A DNA stretch of 64,000 nt from Scheffersomyces stipitis CBS 6054 (GCF_000209165.1 NC_009068.1:2790001-2854000), one strand, 5' to 3'. Numbered from the stretch's first letter, positions 1-10,262 are shown. Program-made: numbers and translations. The notes: generated from the sequence alone by a model not told the origin.

Positions 1-186
1 CATCTCACAAGTATCTTCAGTGGTGAGAAGGAAATTATTGTTGACCACTACTCGCACTTTGAGACAGTGGAAGAGGAGAACAATTTGCTAAGTAAATGTG
101 CAACTTCGCTTGCTCAACAGTACTGTAAGCTGACTGCGAAGAAGTTCAAATGGACTTTTGCGGAAGACGATAACAACAGCATATGA
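1..186 (+). CDS. 3' end of an unrecognised protein gene (partial)
   Basis: An open frame runs from the first base of the window to a TGA at 184-186, giving the last 61 residues of a protein whose start lies outside. The segment is hydrophilic, with an acidic patch (TVEEENN) and a Lys-rich stretch (KLTAKKFKWTF), and ends EDDNNSI. I see no recognisable domain. The codon usage and the clean stop just before AT-rich sequence fit a real gene end, but the piece is too short to name. The neighbouring DNA to the right is transposon debris, so this could itself be a truncated gene. Confidence 0.5.
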   Translation, partial: HLTSIFSGEKEIIVDHYSHFETVEEENNLLSKCATSLAQQYCKLTAKKFKWTFAEDDNNSI

Positions 187-1022
187 TTAGACTAACTTTA
201 TATCAAAGAATAGCAGGAAATATTCCATTTTTATAATTGCATTATTACAAAAGGATTCCAGTAATTAATTCGGGAACTTCAAACGTGTTCAAATCATGAA
301 AGTAAACTGAGGCTGAAAGTTGTAGAAATTCAGCTCGTAATATTCAAAATTTTCTATTTTATCAGTTCATCTTACTATGTTCGTAATGTATAAATTGCAA
401 GACTCAAATTTGTATGCACTCCAAATCTGCCAGTAAAAATGAATCGTGAATCTGGTATTTTTAACAGTAGCAGAAATATATGGCACGAATATAAAAATTG
501 TATAGTATGGATTGGCTGGTATTAACAATTTCAATAGTTGGTTTGAATATTTTTTAAGGTTAGGAAGAACCAATTCCGTCCCTAGTATAATTTTGTACTG
601 GTGTTTGAACCAATTGCAGTTAATAGACTAAATAAAAGCATTGTAGAAACAAATGTCAGGATAATCTTATTGTAAGTGTGGATTTCAATTCTAGGCTACT
701 TCTTGGGTTCGTTATGGTCTTGGAAATAGATTCTATCCCGAACCTAATGAGAGGACTCCTGAGTCAGAGATGGTGCCTGTGGAAGCTTGTTTTGGCTAAG
801 GCGAGTACAAATATCTAACGATACCAAACGAAGAGATTTACTTGGAGGAAGCATTCGAATGAGCATACGATGGAACTGATATCGAAATATATATATATAT
901 TGACTAAGAAGAAACCTTGACCAGTAAACATTGCAGAGGGCCCTACAGATACTACGATAACACTACCAAAAGAAGACTTTGAAAAATGGTTTACGAAGAA
1001 GGTGTAATAGGGCAGCGAAGAC
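187..1022. other. Gene-free AT-rich stretch left of the transposase relic
   Basis: No supportable gene is seen. The stretch holds one copy of a diverged direct repeat (512-580), a second nearby echo of its 'gaaccaatt' core (about 603-615) and a short AT dinucleotide run near 888-900. It is probably decayed flank of the mobile element that follows. Confidence 0.5.
512..580 (+). repeat. Left copy of a ~70-bp diverged direct repeat
   Basis: Positions 512-580 align by eye with 2170-2239 in the same orientation. Shared words include tTGrCTGGTAt at the start, TGAATATTTTT in the middle and GAACCAATTCCG at the end, with roughly three quarters of positions matching. The two copies bracket the transposase relic. 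Same-orientation copies do not fit Tc1/mariner terminal inverted repeats, so their origin is open. Confidence 0.5.
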
Positions 1023-1986
1023 CTTGTGCATTCAATTGCAAACTTCTTACACCTGAAGAAGAAGCGGAATAAGACTGTTGATGATGAGAATGATAAGACA
1101 TCTGAACCAAAGAAGCGTGGTAGTAAACCACTTCTCGTTGATGAACATAAAGACTTCGTGGAAAACGAGGTAAGAGAAAACGCAACTGTAACTCTTGAGA
1201 CATTTGAAGGGTCTCAAATAAACTTTTGGGAATGCAAGAGCCAAAGCTACAGTACATAATTTCGTAGCCAAGGTCCGTAAGCTTAATCTTGAAAGAATCT
1301 CGAAATGGACATTAAGAAGAAGTCTGGACGAGCTCTGACAAGAAAAACTTGAATGATCAAATGAATATAAAGATAAGCTTGATTTTAACTTGAATTTAGT
1401 CTCTGTAGGTGAAGCTGATTTCAACATTAACTTGAGACGTGAATATGGCTGGTCAGCAGTGGGTCAACTCTTACTGTCCCTATGACTTGCGGTCTCAACG
1501 TTATTTTTTTCTTGGTGCCATATATCCTCAAGGTTGTATCGAGTTAAAGAATAGAGCACCAGTATCGTCCAATAGAAAGAGTAAACTTGACAGTGGTAAG
1601 AATGAATCTGACGCAGCAAGCAAATACACAATAGCTAACCACTTCTATCACTTCATATAGTCTATCATTCAACAAGTGAAAGATAACCCCGAGTTCTTTG
1701 GGAGACTTGAAATATTTGATTCTTGATTATCGCCGCTATCTACAAGTACGGTGATATTCAATTGCTAGTTTCTTTGAGTGGACTTGAACTTGTGTTCTTG
1801 CCTCCATATTTTCCTAGCTTGAATGCTACCGAAGAGTTTTGGTTGGTGTGCAAAAGTAAAGTCAAGAGAACATGTTTGAGCAGTAAGGACCAATTGACAT
1901 GTAGGGCCAAAGAAGTTATTCAATCAATTGCACGGGAGACGAAGGATTCTATAGTCATGCTTCGAGAAATTTCCAATCGGGGTTAG
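1023..1986 (+). pseudogene. Broken DDE (Tc1/mariner-like) transposase relic
   Basis: Pieces of one transposase appear in order on the plus strand but in different frames. About 1026-1259 is a basic N-terminal part (KKRGSKPLLVDEHKDFVE). About 1400-1465 is a stretch reading VGEADFNINLRREYGWSAVG, which resembles the DEAGFNINxRRxxGWS block of DDE_3 endonucleases. About 1500-1660 contains FFLGAIYPQG and SNRKSK. About 1760-1950 contains LELVFLPPYFPSLN followed by EEFWLVCKSKVKR, the typical distal block around the last catalytic acidic residue. Frameshifts and stops separate the pieces, and the first catalytic Asp appears changed to Gly (VGEADF for VDEAGF). It is inactive by inspection. Family assignment rests on these motifs; I cannot tell a Cirt-like from another Tc1/mariner lineage. 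Confidence 0.75.
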
Positions 1987-2169
1987 AAGAGGAGCTATTC
2001 TAAATGATCAGAGAAAACATAAAATTTACAAAAAAAGTATACAGAGTGCGTGGAGGAGTTCTTTTGCTTTAAAACCTGAGAAATATTCAAACTCAGCTGA
2101 GGTTTGCAAAATATTATACGATTTCCTGTTATCTGCTACAAAATCAACGATGTGGTATCAGCAATCTCT

Positions 2170-2239
2170 TTGACTGGTATAATAAATTCCAATGGCTCGT
2201 ATGAATATTTTTCGGGGTCTGGTTTGAACCAATTCCGGC
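2170..2239 (+). repeat. Right copy of the ~70-bp diverged direct repeat
   Basis: This is the partner of 512-580 in the same orientation. It lies about 180 bases beyond the end of the transposase relic. Beyond the repeat both copies continue with weak similarity (TAGAyTAAA). Confidence 0.5.
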
Positions 2240-2362
2240 GGCTATTAGATTAAAAAATTAAATCACTGTATGTCTCTCACTTCTACACGTGTGTCTTATG
2301 CAGAAATATATTTTTAACCATCTATGAAAATATGAATATTTTCAATTATTATAGAAATCTGT

Positions 2363-2717
2363 ACAATCGTTCCCATGAAATTGCAAGTTAGACCTCGGAA
2401 TTTTGAGTATTCCTCGGAATAAATATTGTAGGTGGCTTATTTAAATTTTGCACGATGGCACAAATAATCTTGCACTACTCGACAGAGTAAAGTTGGAGTA
2501 CAACAAGTCAAATTTTGAATAATGTTGCGCGTTTTTAGTATTTGATATTAAATAGATATTCCAGAAATATTAACCTTGCTATCATGCAAAATATTTGTTC
2601 TTTCACTTAACATTTAATTGAGGGGCCTGCAACATTACTTTGGTTACCGTGCAATATTAATTCCGAGAGTCATGCAAAATTCCGAGGTCTAACTTGCATT
2701 TTCATGGGAACGATTGT
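2363..2717. mobile_element. MITE-like element 1 with 42-bp terminal inverted repeats
   Basis: The left end (2363-2404) and the reverse complement of the right end (2676-2717) match over 42 bases with one mismatch. Weaker inverted similarity continues inward for about 25 more bases. The hexamer ATCTGT sits directly outside both ends (2357-2362 and 2718-2723), a candidate 6-bp target-site duplication. The 270-base interior has no coding capacity. Size, long inverted repeats and flanking duplication fit a non-autonomous DNA transposon. Which transposase mobilised it is unknown; a 6-bp duplication would not fit Tc1/mariner, which duplicates TA. Confidence 0.75.
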
Positions 2718-2757
2718 ATCTGTTTCTAATATGTCAGATATAGATTGTGATTTATAT

Positions 2758-3087
2758 ACAATCAGTTTCTTGAAATTGCAAGTTAGACCTCGGAATTTTG
2801 CATGACTCTTGGAATTAATAATGTACGGGAGACAAATTAATCTTGCGGGTCTCTCAATTTAATGTTGTGAACGAACAGGTATGATAGGTCAATATTGCCC
2901 AAATTAATTTAAAATCAGTACTCAAGGCGACAATATTCAAAATTTGCCTTGTTGTCCTCCACTTTGATCCGCCCGAGCTGTGCAACATTATTTGTGTCTT
3001 CGTACAAAATTAATTGGGCCCACTTTATATTTGTTCCGAGGGCTACGCAAAATTCCGAGGTCTAACTTGCAATTTCACGAAACTTGT
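2758..3087. mobile_element. MITE-like element 2, same family, inverted and more diverged
   Basis: The left end (core 2765-2801) and the reverse complement of the right end (core 3047-3083) match over 37 bases with one mismatch, and share the GAAATTGCAAGTTAGACCTC core of element 1. The left end may extend to ACAATC at 2758. The left arm of this element matches the reverse complement of the right arm of element 1 for roughly 110 bases, so the two copies lie in opposite orientation only 40 bases apart. No clear target-site duplication was found. There is no coding capacity. Confidence 0.65.
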
Positions 3088-3676
3088 TCTTATAGCAGTT
3101 TGTAAATCCAAGTTCATGTACAGAAATCGAAGTTCTGGAAAGGCTGAGATTGTAGGCTTATTAGATATGTCAAAATGTATGTAAAACTTTAAACAAATTA
3201 AAAAATACTGTAATTAGAAGAAGATCATTACTGGCAAGCGAAAGGAGCGTGGATATTCCCATCAAAGATTTTCCAGTTGATTTATGATTGGGCTTGTAGA
3301 AACTCCATACTATTTTCGCAAGAGTTCGCAGCTGCAATTAAATTAAATAAATTTAGTTAGATATATATCTAATAACAAACATCGTTATAGAGACAAAAGA
3401 TGCTTTTATTATTGAAAATTGTAAAGCGCAATATGAACATATTCTGAAGACAGCATGAGCTTTTCTTCTCCAATTTCCACCGCTTCCAAATTCCTTCCTT
3501 ATCTTTCATGGCACTTCCCCATATCTGTTAGGCTTGCAGTCGTGTGCGCGGCAAAATAAAATTTAGTCGACATTGTAGATTTTCACATTAATGAAGCTTG
3601 AAGAATCAAATAGTTGATTCGAAATTGGTAAGAGTTTTACCTTTTCATTCAAATTTTTCATACTGAATTGGCAAAG
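3088..3676. other. Intergenic region upstream of SRP68
   Basis: AT-rich, no gene seen. The first part is probably more decayed repeat flank; the last 250 bases should contain the SRP68 promoter. No recognised binding site stands out. Confidence 0.4.
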
Positions 3677-5461
3677 ATGGATGCTCCACTTAGTGTCACA
3701 TTGGGTGCTCGTATGAGTGCCTATCTTGTGTCGCCTGAGGACTACCGGAAACAAAGAAAGAGATTGAACAAAAGATTGAACAAGTTACGTCATGAACTCA
3801 ATCTCATCACCAAAGACACTAAGGACTACAGATCCAAGGAAAAAATTAGTGGAATCAATTCCACAGACTACGATTCCAACAGCAAGTACGGGTTGGTTCT
3901 TCTTTTGACGGCTGAAAGAGACAACTTGTATGCTCTTGAAATCAAGTCATTGTTGGAACTCAGCAACGACAATGTCGCTTCTTACAAGAATCTTATGGTG
4001 AGCAAGATAAAGAGATCCTTGCAGACTTCGCAGAAGCTTCTACAGATCTCGTCGAATGATGCTTCTGATTTGAAGAAGCTCGAGTTATACATCTATGCTG
4101 CTTTGGCTCAAGGTCAATTGTCTGTAGCTAAGAAGCAATGGGCCCCCGCCATCACAGCCTTTTCCATAGCAAAGTGTGCATTGGACTTCTTGTATGCACA
4201 GTTAAACAGCAAACCTGTAGAAGGTGACCAGGATGACGAAGAAGACGTCGATGCCTTCAACAAGACTTTGGTGAATGAGTTGCTTGACACTGTTGTAGAC
4301 CCTTCTTTAAGATTGGCTGTGTCGCAAGACGATAGTGCTGGTGAAGGTTCTGGAGACTTGAAGACTATCTCTCGTAGACACTGTCACGATGACAGACTCC
4401 CTTATTTGGCTAATGCAATCAAGATCATAGAGAAAACCGACGCCAGCTTCGTAGCAGACATATTTGGCTCAGTAGAACTCATTAAGTCTGTCACATGGAG
4501 AGACCACGAAGCGACTATCTACAACGACGAAATTGCATTCAAGATCATGTCATTGACTAACGACGAGGAAACGAACTGGAAAAACTTCACTGATGCTAAC
4601 GAGTTCGACAAGGTAATCACTGGCTGGACTGAAGTTTTAGTAGCCCATAAAGCCAACGTAGAAAAGAACCAGGACGATGACGATATCGAAAAAGTGCAAG
4701 ACCGGGCCATATTGCTCACGTATATCAATTACAACTTGCTCTTCACCAGATTGAAGAGAGACTTATTGATCATTGACCAGTTGTCCACAGCCAACAACAT
4801 AGAAAACAACAGGGATATCTTCAGATTGTACAACGGCATCATTAGTATAGCACAAGAGTTGAAGGACTTACCTGGTGTGTATAACGACGAAGACTTGTAC
4901 CAGTCGTTGGAGAACTTGGAAAAGTACTTCACAGCCAAAAAGAACATTGTATTAGCCGAGTCGTTCCAGTACAATAACCGGTTCGGCGAAGCCTTGAAAA
5001 TCTACAGTTTCATTGAACACGAACTCAACACCGTTGAAGACGACTTTTACAAGATTGATGAGTTCCCCTATCAAGTCACCAACAATGCCGAGTTCGCCAA
5101 GTTTCAGGACAACTTAGCCAAGCTGTTGTTGCAGTCGCATATTTCTGCCCAGTTTGCATTTGACTCGACAGGAAGAGAGAAGTTGTACACAGTAGAAAAC
5201 TTGAACAAATACCCCAGCCACGAGTTGAAGGACTTGGTCAACTTGAACAGCAAGCCTAGAATCCAACCTATATTGAGCAAGCCAGTGTTGTTTGACGTAG
5301 CATTCAACTACATCTCCTATGACTTAGGCCGCTCGTCGGGTGGATCTGCAGCCCCAGTTTCTTCTGAAGCTGCTCCAGCTGCTGTCGCTGCTGCCACCTC
5401 TGCTGAGCAGGAAGAAGGCAAAAAGCGTGGAGGTTTCTTTGGTATTTTCGGACGTAGCTAG
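3677..5461 (+). CDS. SRP68: Signal recognition particle subunit SRP68
   Basis: This is a protein subunit of the cytosolic signal recognition particle. It binds the 7S RNA S domain together with Srp72 and takes part in co-translational targeting to the ER. The protein is 594 residues, close to the length of S. cerevisiae Srp68. Near the N-terminus is a strongly basic helix ([20 protein letters not shown], about residues 24-43) typical of the RNA-binding part. The middle is helical and acidic with TPR-like character, and the C-terminus ends in a Lys/Gly/Phe tail ([13 protein letters not shown]). I start at ATG 3677; the reading frame extends slightly upstream only through a TTG. An Ala/Ser-rich linker precedes the tail. 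The neighbours are functionally unrelated. Confidence 0.88.
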   Translation: MDAPLSVTLGARMSAYLVSPEDYRKQRKRLNKRLNKLRHELNLITKDTKDYRSKEKISGINSTDYDSNSKYGLVLLLTAERDNLYALEIKSLLELSNDNVASYKNLMVSKIKRSLQTSQKLLQISSNDASDLKKLELYIYAALAQGQLSVAKKQWAPAITAFSIAKCALDFLYAQLNSKPVEGDQDDEEDVDAFNKTLVNELLDTVVDPSLRLAVSQDDSAGEGSGDLKTISRRHCHDDRLPYLANAIKIIEKTDASFVADIFGSVELIKSVTWRDHEATIYNDEIAFKIMSLTNDEETNWKNFTDANEFDKVITGWTEVLVAHKANVEKNQDDDDIEKVQDRAILLTYINYNLLFTRLKRDLLIIDQLSTANNIENNRDIFRLYNGIISIAQELKDLPGVYNDEDLYQSLENLEKYFTAKKNIVLAESFQYNNRFGEALKIYSFIEHELNTVEDDFYKIDEFPYQVTNNAEFAKFQDNLAKLLLQSHISAQFAFDSTGREKLYTVENLNKYPSHELKDLVNLNSKPRIQPILSKPVLFDVAFNYISYDLGRSSGGSAAPVSSEAAPAAVAAATSAEQEEGKKRGGFFGIFGRS

Positions 5462-5846
5462 CTCCAATTAGATCCAGGTAATAAAAACGATTTACGTATA
5501 TTCATGTTCTCCTCGACTGTAGTTCTTGTATTAAGTTTTTTCACTGTTACACTTTCTATTACCATACCTACTTCTCTTATCTATCTTAAGCTACGAAAAT
5601 CGATATAATTCCATTTATCCAAATCTTTGACCTCTAAGTATTTTTATAAGTTCCATATATTCTTCTTTTCTATTCATATATTTATCTTCTATTTTTGTAC
5701 GATTGCAAAATAAAAGAAACAAAATGTTCCAATTCAACAACTCAATTTCTGGTTCCTGCAGACTAATCTATAAATTTATAGGAAAATTATAGGAACAGCA
5801 TGTTAAGAATTGCAATAAATTCTTCTTCACCAAACATCCTAAAAGT
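5462..5846. other. Intergenic region SRP68-HUT1
   Basis: T-rich and A-rich runs with no ORF of note. It contains the SRP68 3' region and the HUT1 promoter. Nothing specific was recognised. Confidence 0.4.
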
Positions 5847-6902
5847 ATGAAAAAACACGGCCTGTTGTTGACATTGACAATATGTGTATTAGGACTCTAT
5901 GGGTCCTTCCTCAGTTGGTCTGTTTTGCAGGAAAGAATCAACACAAAGCCTTATGGAGAAAACGAAAACGAAATTGAGTTCTTCAAGGCTCCTCTTATCA
6001 TCAATATAGTGCAAGCGTTCTTTGCCTCAATAGTAGGTTTTGGCTATTCGCTTGTGACAACGAAAGTGAATCCGTTCAAGATATTCACAGCAAACGAGAA
6101 ATCAGTTGCAAGAAAGTACATGTTGTCGCTATTGTTAATTTCCATCACCTCCAGCTTGTCTTCTCCCTTGGGATACCAGTCCCTTAAACATGTAGATTAT
6201 TTGGCCTACTTGTTAGCCAAGTCGTGCAAGTTAATTCCTGTGATGATCATCCATCTTGTTTTCTATAGAACGAGATTCCCTGTGTCGAAATACATCGTAG
6301 CATCGTCGGTCACTTTCGGAGTGACTCTCTTCACTTTGGCACATTCATCTAAGTCTTCCAAATCAAGCATAAACGACGGCAAAACTCTCCTTGGAATGGC
6401 TCAGCTAATTGGCTCCATGCTTTTAGACGGTCTTACAAATTCTACCCAGGACCAGATGTTCAAGTTGCTGTCACCTAGTGGCAGCCAAAATATGGTAAAA
6501 ATAACAGGCGCAAAGTTGATGTGTATTCTCAACTTGTTTGTGTGCGCTTTGACGTTGGCATACACCGTCATATTTGCATATGAAAGTGAAGTCGTCTATA
6601 CGCTTAACTTTTTCCACAAGCACCCAGAGGTGTTGTACAATATCTTGGAGTTTTCTGTCTTTGGAGCCGTGGGCCAGGTGTTTATCTTCATCATCTTAGA
6701 GAAGTTTGACTCGTTAATTCTCGTCACAGCAACTGTTACAAGAAAGATGATCAGTATGATCCTCAGTGTCGTATTGTTTGGTCACTTCTTGTCCAGCATC
6801 CAGTGGTGTGGAGTTGGTCTCGTTTTTGGAGGCATAGGCTACGAAGCATTGGTCAAATTGAACTCAAATAAAAAGGTCTCAAAGGAGAAAAAGAGCCAAT
6901 GA
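5847..6902 (+). CDS. HUT1: UDP-galactose/UDP-glucose transporter HUT1 (SLC35B1 family)
   Basis: This is an ER multi-spanning nucleotide-sugar transporter of the SLC35B family. Family members import UDP-galactose/UDP-glucose, and the human homologue exchanges ATP/ADP. The 351-residue length is typical. About ten hydrophobic segments are visible, starting with LLLTLTICVLGLYGSFLSW. The conserved segment SPLGYQSLKHVDYLAYLLAKSCKLIPVM (about residues 109-136) and LLDGLTNSTQDQ (about 196-207) are SLC35B1 hallmarks. The C-terminus ends KKSQ, a KKxx dilysine signal that would retain the protein in the ER. Codon 6 is CTG, read here as serine if the organism is CUG-Ser. The gene is about 385 bases downstream of SRP68 on the same strand, with no functional link apparent. 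Confidence 0.9.
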   Translation: MKKHGLLLTLTICVLGLYGSFLSWSVLQERINTKPYGENENEIEFFKAPLIINIVQAFFASIVGFGYSLVTTKVNPFKIFTANEKSVARKYMLSLLLISITSSLSSPLGYQSLKHVDYLAYLLAKSCKLIPVMIIHLVFYRTRFPVSKYIVASSVTFGVTLFTLAHSSKSSKSSINDGKTLLGMAQLIGSMLLDGLTNSTQDQMFKLLSPSGSQNMVKITGAKLMCILNLFVCALTLAYTVIFAYESEVVYTLNFFHKHPEVLYNILEFSVFGAVGQVFIFIILEKFDSLILVTATVTRKMISMILSVVLFGHFLSSIQWCGVGLVFGGIGYEALVKLNSNKKVSKEKKSQ

Positions 6903-7119
6903 AGACAACAACGCCCTCCCACTACTCATCTTAGACCCCTTGCATATATAATGTAAAATAGAATATAGAATCGTTGTAAACCATTGTCCGAAGAATTGTA
7001 GATTTTCACATGTCCTGTGTCACATGATTATATTCATACAGGATGATTAGTAGGCTGAAGTTTCCAGCTTTTGATCAGGGAAGCAATTCGTTGTTTACAA
7101 ACCAGCCTTCTTGTTCAAG

Positions 7120-8319
7120 ATGCTAATCTCGCATCCTTCCATAATGTTCCGACAACATGCGTGGCTAACGAACTTTGAGCAATTTTGCTGTTTTTTGGCT
7201 GGTTTATTTCCAAAGGTGTTTTACACTTCTTTATTGACATGGTCGCTATATGTCTTGATATTTGTAGCGTCTAACAAATACATATGGACCGACTACGGCC
7301 ATCGTTCCTTGGCAATAGCTATTGATATTGTGGGGATTGTCACCTATTTATTTTCGATATACACATACTACAAGGTGATACACGTAGGGCCTGGATCACC
7401 TTTGGATTATCCAGAATTGATTATAAGAAATCTAGAACTGCTCAATAGACCTAGTCAGACAACGTATCAATCGGCTAACCCTTTTGACACCACTACAAGC
7501 ACAATGTCGGAAGCTGAATCTCAGATGTTGATGAATGGCACAGAAAGTTCAGATTGTCCAGAGCCGGAACTGCCCCCAGCACAGTTCTTGGAAATCCACA
7601 CTATAAACTCGCCTTCGCTGTATAGGTATTGCAGCAAGTGCTCCGTTTGGAAACCTGATAGGACACATCATTGCTCAGCTACTGGCAAATGCGTTTTACG
7701 TATGGATCACTACTGTCCGTGGTTTTCGACTACTGTTGGCTTTTTCAATCAGAAGTTCTTCATTCAGTTCTTGGTGTACTTGACAATTCATTCATTTTAC
7801 TTGTGTATAGTGTCGTCTGCGATCTTGTGGAAGTTTTTGGCGTCCAGTGCTTATGAGGAAGAGTTTATCTCGATAAATGTAGTAGCTCTATTTGTACTCT
7901 CATTGGCTTTTGGGATTGCTCTTGCTTGCTTTTCTGGGCTCCAGATATATTTTCTACTCTTGAACATGACGACCATAGAGTTCCAAGATTTCCGATGGTC
8001 CAGTATGAGGAAGATCGGAGGATCATTTCAGTATGACTTCGATTCTACTGGCAAGCAAAAGGCCCTAGGTCATATCTACGACTTGGGTTACTATAAGAAT
8101 TTCACCAGTATTATGGGGCATACATGGAAAGACTGGCTTTTACCATTAACTGTGACCAGCCATTCGATAGAAGACAAATACAACAACGGAATCAACTATG
8201 AGATCAATGAGGAAGAGTACGAAAGACGGTGTCTGAGTGCACGGTTGCAGGATCAGTTGAACGAACAGTTGGCAGAGTACAAACGTAGAGCCAGACAGCA
8301 ACGTGAAGAGGAAGTATAG
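7120..8319 (+). CDS. PFA3: DHHC-type palmitoyltransferase, PFA3-like
   Basis: This is a membrane S-palmitoyltransferase. The PFA3 orthologue in S. cerevisiae acts at the vacuole and acylates Vac8. The protein has 399 residues from ATG 7120; a further in-frame Met lies at 7144. There are two N-terminal membrane segments, then the Cys-rich domain YCSKCSVWKPDRTHHCSATGKC followed by the catalytic DHYCPWF (about residue 196), then two more membrane segments. TTVGFFNQKFFIQFL after the catalytic motif favours the PFA3 branch. Two oddities: the catalytic motif is DHYC rather than DHHC, and the first Cys of the usual HHCSxCxxC pair is Thr (HHCSATGKC). The long Ser/Thr-rich segment before the Cys-rich domain is unremarkable. 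Assignment to PFA3 rather than another PFA is likely but not certain. Confidence 0.8.
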   Translation: MLISHPSIMFRQHAWLTNFEQFCCFLAGLFPKVFYTSLLTWSLYVLIFVASNKYIWTDYGHRSLAIAIDIVGIVTYLFSIYTYYKVIHVGPGSPLDYPELIIRNLELLNRPSQTTYQSANPFDTTTSTMSEAESQMLMNGTESSDCPEPELPPAQFLEIHTINSPSLYRYCSKCSVWKPDRTHHCSATGKCVLRMDHYCPWFSTTVGFFNQKFFIQFLVYLTIHSFYLCIVSSAILWKFLASSAYEEEFISINVVALFVLSLAFGIALACFSGLQIYFLLLNMTTIEFQDFRWSSMRKIGGSFQYDFDSTGKQKALGHIYDLGYYKNFTSIMGHTWKDWLLPLTVTSHSIEDKYNNGINYEINEEEYERRCLSARLQDQLNEQLAEYKRRARQQREEEV

Positions 8320-8816
8320 ATTATAGAAAATGTACCATAATATAAATGTACCATAGTTAGGATATTCGAAGTTGTAAGCAATGGAGAGCTAGAACAGATG
8401 GAGTATCTGAAAAGTTTAATTTCGACCCTAGAGGCTTGATGGCGACTTTCTGTTCGGCGGAAGACCTCTGAAGTACCAGAAAGTTTGAGTGGTATAATTA
8501 ATAGATAAGGTACAATTATCGCTGCAATTCTCCAAAATAGTCAGAAAAGTAAATGTGCTGTAAAGCCTAATTGTCTGTTGATAATGTTATCAATTCCCCA
8601 CATTTATACAAAGAGTGTTCCATTTTGAAATATTGTTAATTTACGATATTCGATGTTGGGGAGTAGACGGGGAAATTTCTACATGTGGGAGAGATGCCAG
8701 TTCTTTTTGATATCCTTCCAGAAGTCTAATAACGAAAGAATAATCTCTGCTCAGTTCAGTTACAACTAAAAAACCAGACATTCATGTTTATTAAAACTTT
8801 ATAACTAAATAAAAAG
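8320..8816. other. Convergent intergenic region PFA3 / GH5
   Basis: This lies between two 3' ends. It is AT-rich, no gene seen, and no repeat or RNA was recognised. Confidence 0.4.
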
Positions 8817-10262
8817 CTAGTATTCTTTCAATATCTGATTCAATTCCTCTCTTTGATCTAGATTCTCAAATTTGAAAGAAGCAGCTAATTCGTCAAGTTC
8901 TTCTAAAGAAAATCCAACGAACAAATCAGCATATTCATGTTGAGCGTATTGTGAAAAGAGCATATCTCTAGAAACACGGGCCAAATATTTCTCCATTGTC
9001 CATGTATGAGGGTATAGAACTTTATGATACTTTTCTGGGACATTGGCTTCCATATGGTCTACCAAGTTTTGGTACAATTGATTATAACCCGGGTCAATGT
9101 CATTGCCCCATTTATCTAAACCCAACTTCTTCTTCTTAAGTAGCCATTCTCCAAATACCTCATACCATTTTGACTTGGGAGAGACGTAAGTCAAACCTTG
9201 GAAACCAATATCTTTGTACAACCAAATTGACCACGAAATAGGGGAGCCGTCACCTGATGGATCTCCCTTTCTGTAGACTTCTAATTGGTCTTTCAAGACA
9301 TTGAACCGTGCCCGGTTGATTACTTCCGGATTTTTGTCACCTCTTTCCTTTGAAGCATAAACGGGTCCAAACTCACCATTCCAAACAGGAACTTTGTATT
9401 CACTTTGGTACTCGATCTTTCTGTTATATTGAGATTTTAATTTTGACTTTTCCTCTTCTGAACCAGTGTATAATGCACCTTCAAGATTTGGGAAACCATA
9501 GGTAGAGTAATCATGAATTGAATATACTGTATTAGGAATATAGGATTCTGGCGAAGGGAATTTCCTGAAGTCCATTGCATATGTGTTTCCATCAAGGAAG
9601 AAAATGTGGTTGGGATCAATGGGTCTAACTTCGTCGTGCAATCTTTTGTAGAAGTCGACCAACTTTTCAGAGTCTGAAACGGCAGGCTCGTTCAATGGAT
9701 TGTAACCAGCAACCCAGACATTGTCTTTGTAATGCTTGGCCAACTCAACCCAAAGGTTAACAATTGAATCTTGGAAAACCTTGAAATCCCAAAAGAGAGA
9801 CTTGTGAATAGCAGAATCAGAGTGCCAACCTTGGTTCTGTCCACCAGGAGTTGTGTGTAAATCCAAAATAGTATAGATTCCGTACTGGGAACAGATATCT
9901 ACTATTCTATCCAACAATTCAAAGCCCTTTCCCTTAATTTTGAACAAATCACCATTATCGTCGATGAAGTGTCGATAATTGAAAGGAATTCTCAAACAGT
10001 TAAAACCCAATTTATTTCTGTAGAATTCAGCATCCTTCTCAGTCCAGAAATATTCGTAGAACTTTTCGAAAAAATAGTCGAACTTCTCTTTACCTATTTT
10101 TTTCTCCAAGACCAACTTATGTTCGGTTTCATGACCGGGATAACCAGTAATAAAGTTCTCCATATTCAAGTGCCCGCCCAAAGCTGCCCCTTTAAGGACG
10201 ACCGGGGTTCCTTCAGCATCAACGATCTTCGTACCTGCAGTGGTCAAGAAACCGGCAGACAT
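8817..10262 (-). CDS. GH5 family glucosidase, intracellular exo-1,3-beta-glucanase-like
   Basis: This glycoside hydrolase family 5 protein has 481 residues and resembles S. cerevisiae YBR056W and the exo-1,3-beta-glucanases. The N-terminus MSAGFLTTAGTKIVDAEG has no signal peptide, so it is probably cytosolic or organellar rather than a wall enzyme. Family signatures are visible: GAALGGHLNMENFITGYPGH near the start, NCLRIPFNYRHF, LDLHTTPGGQN, the acid/base region GYNPLNEPAVS (Glu near residue 190) and the nucleophile region VPVWNGEFGPV (Glu near residue 297). An extended C-terminal helical part ends DQREELNQILKEY. It diverges from the sugar permease at 11362 across a shared 1.1-kb promoter. 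The natural substrate is not evident from sequence; beta-glucosides or short beta-glucans are plausible. Confidence 0.82.
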   Translation of the reverse strand: MSAGFLTTAGTKIVDAEGTPVVLKGAALGGHLNMENFITGYPGHETEHKLVLEKKIGKEKFDYFFEKFYEYFWTEKDAEFYRNKLGFNCLRIPFNYRHFIDDNGDLFKIKGKGFELLDRIVDICSQYGIYTILDLHTTPGGQNQGWHSDSAIHKSLFWDFKVFQDSIVNLWVELAKHYKDNVWVAGYNPLNEPAVSDSEKLVDFYKRLHDEVRPIDPNHIFFLDGNTYAMDFRKFPSPESYIPNTVYSIHDYSTYGFPNLEGALYTGSEEEKSKLKSQYNRKIEYQSEYKVPVWNGEFGPVYASKERGDKNPEVINRARFNVLKDQLEVYRKGDPSGDGSPISWSIWLYKDIGFQGLTYVSPKSKWYEVFGEWLLKKKKLGLDKWGNDIDPGYNQLYQNLVDHMEANVPEKYHKVLYPHTWTMEKYLARVSRDMLFSQYAQHEYADLFVGFSLEELDELAASFKFENLDQREELNQILKEY

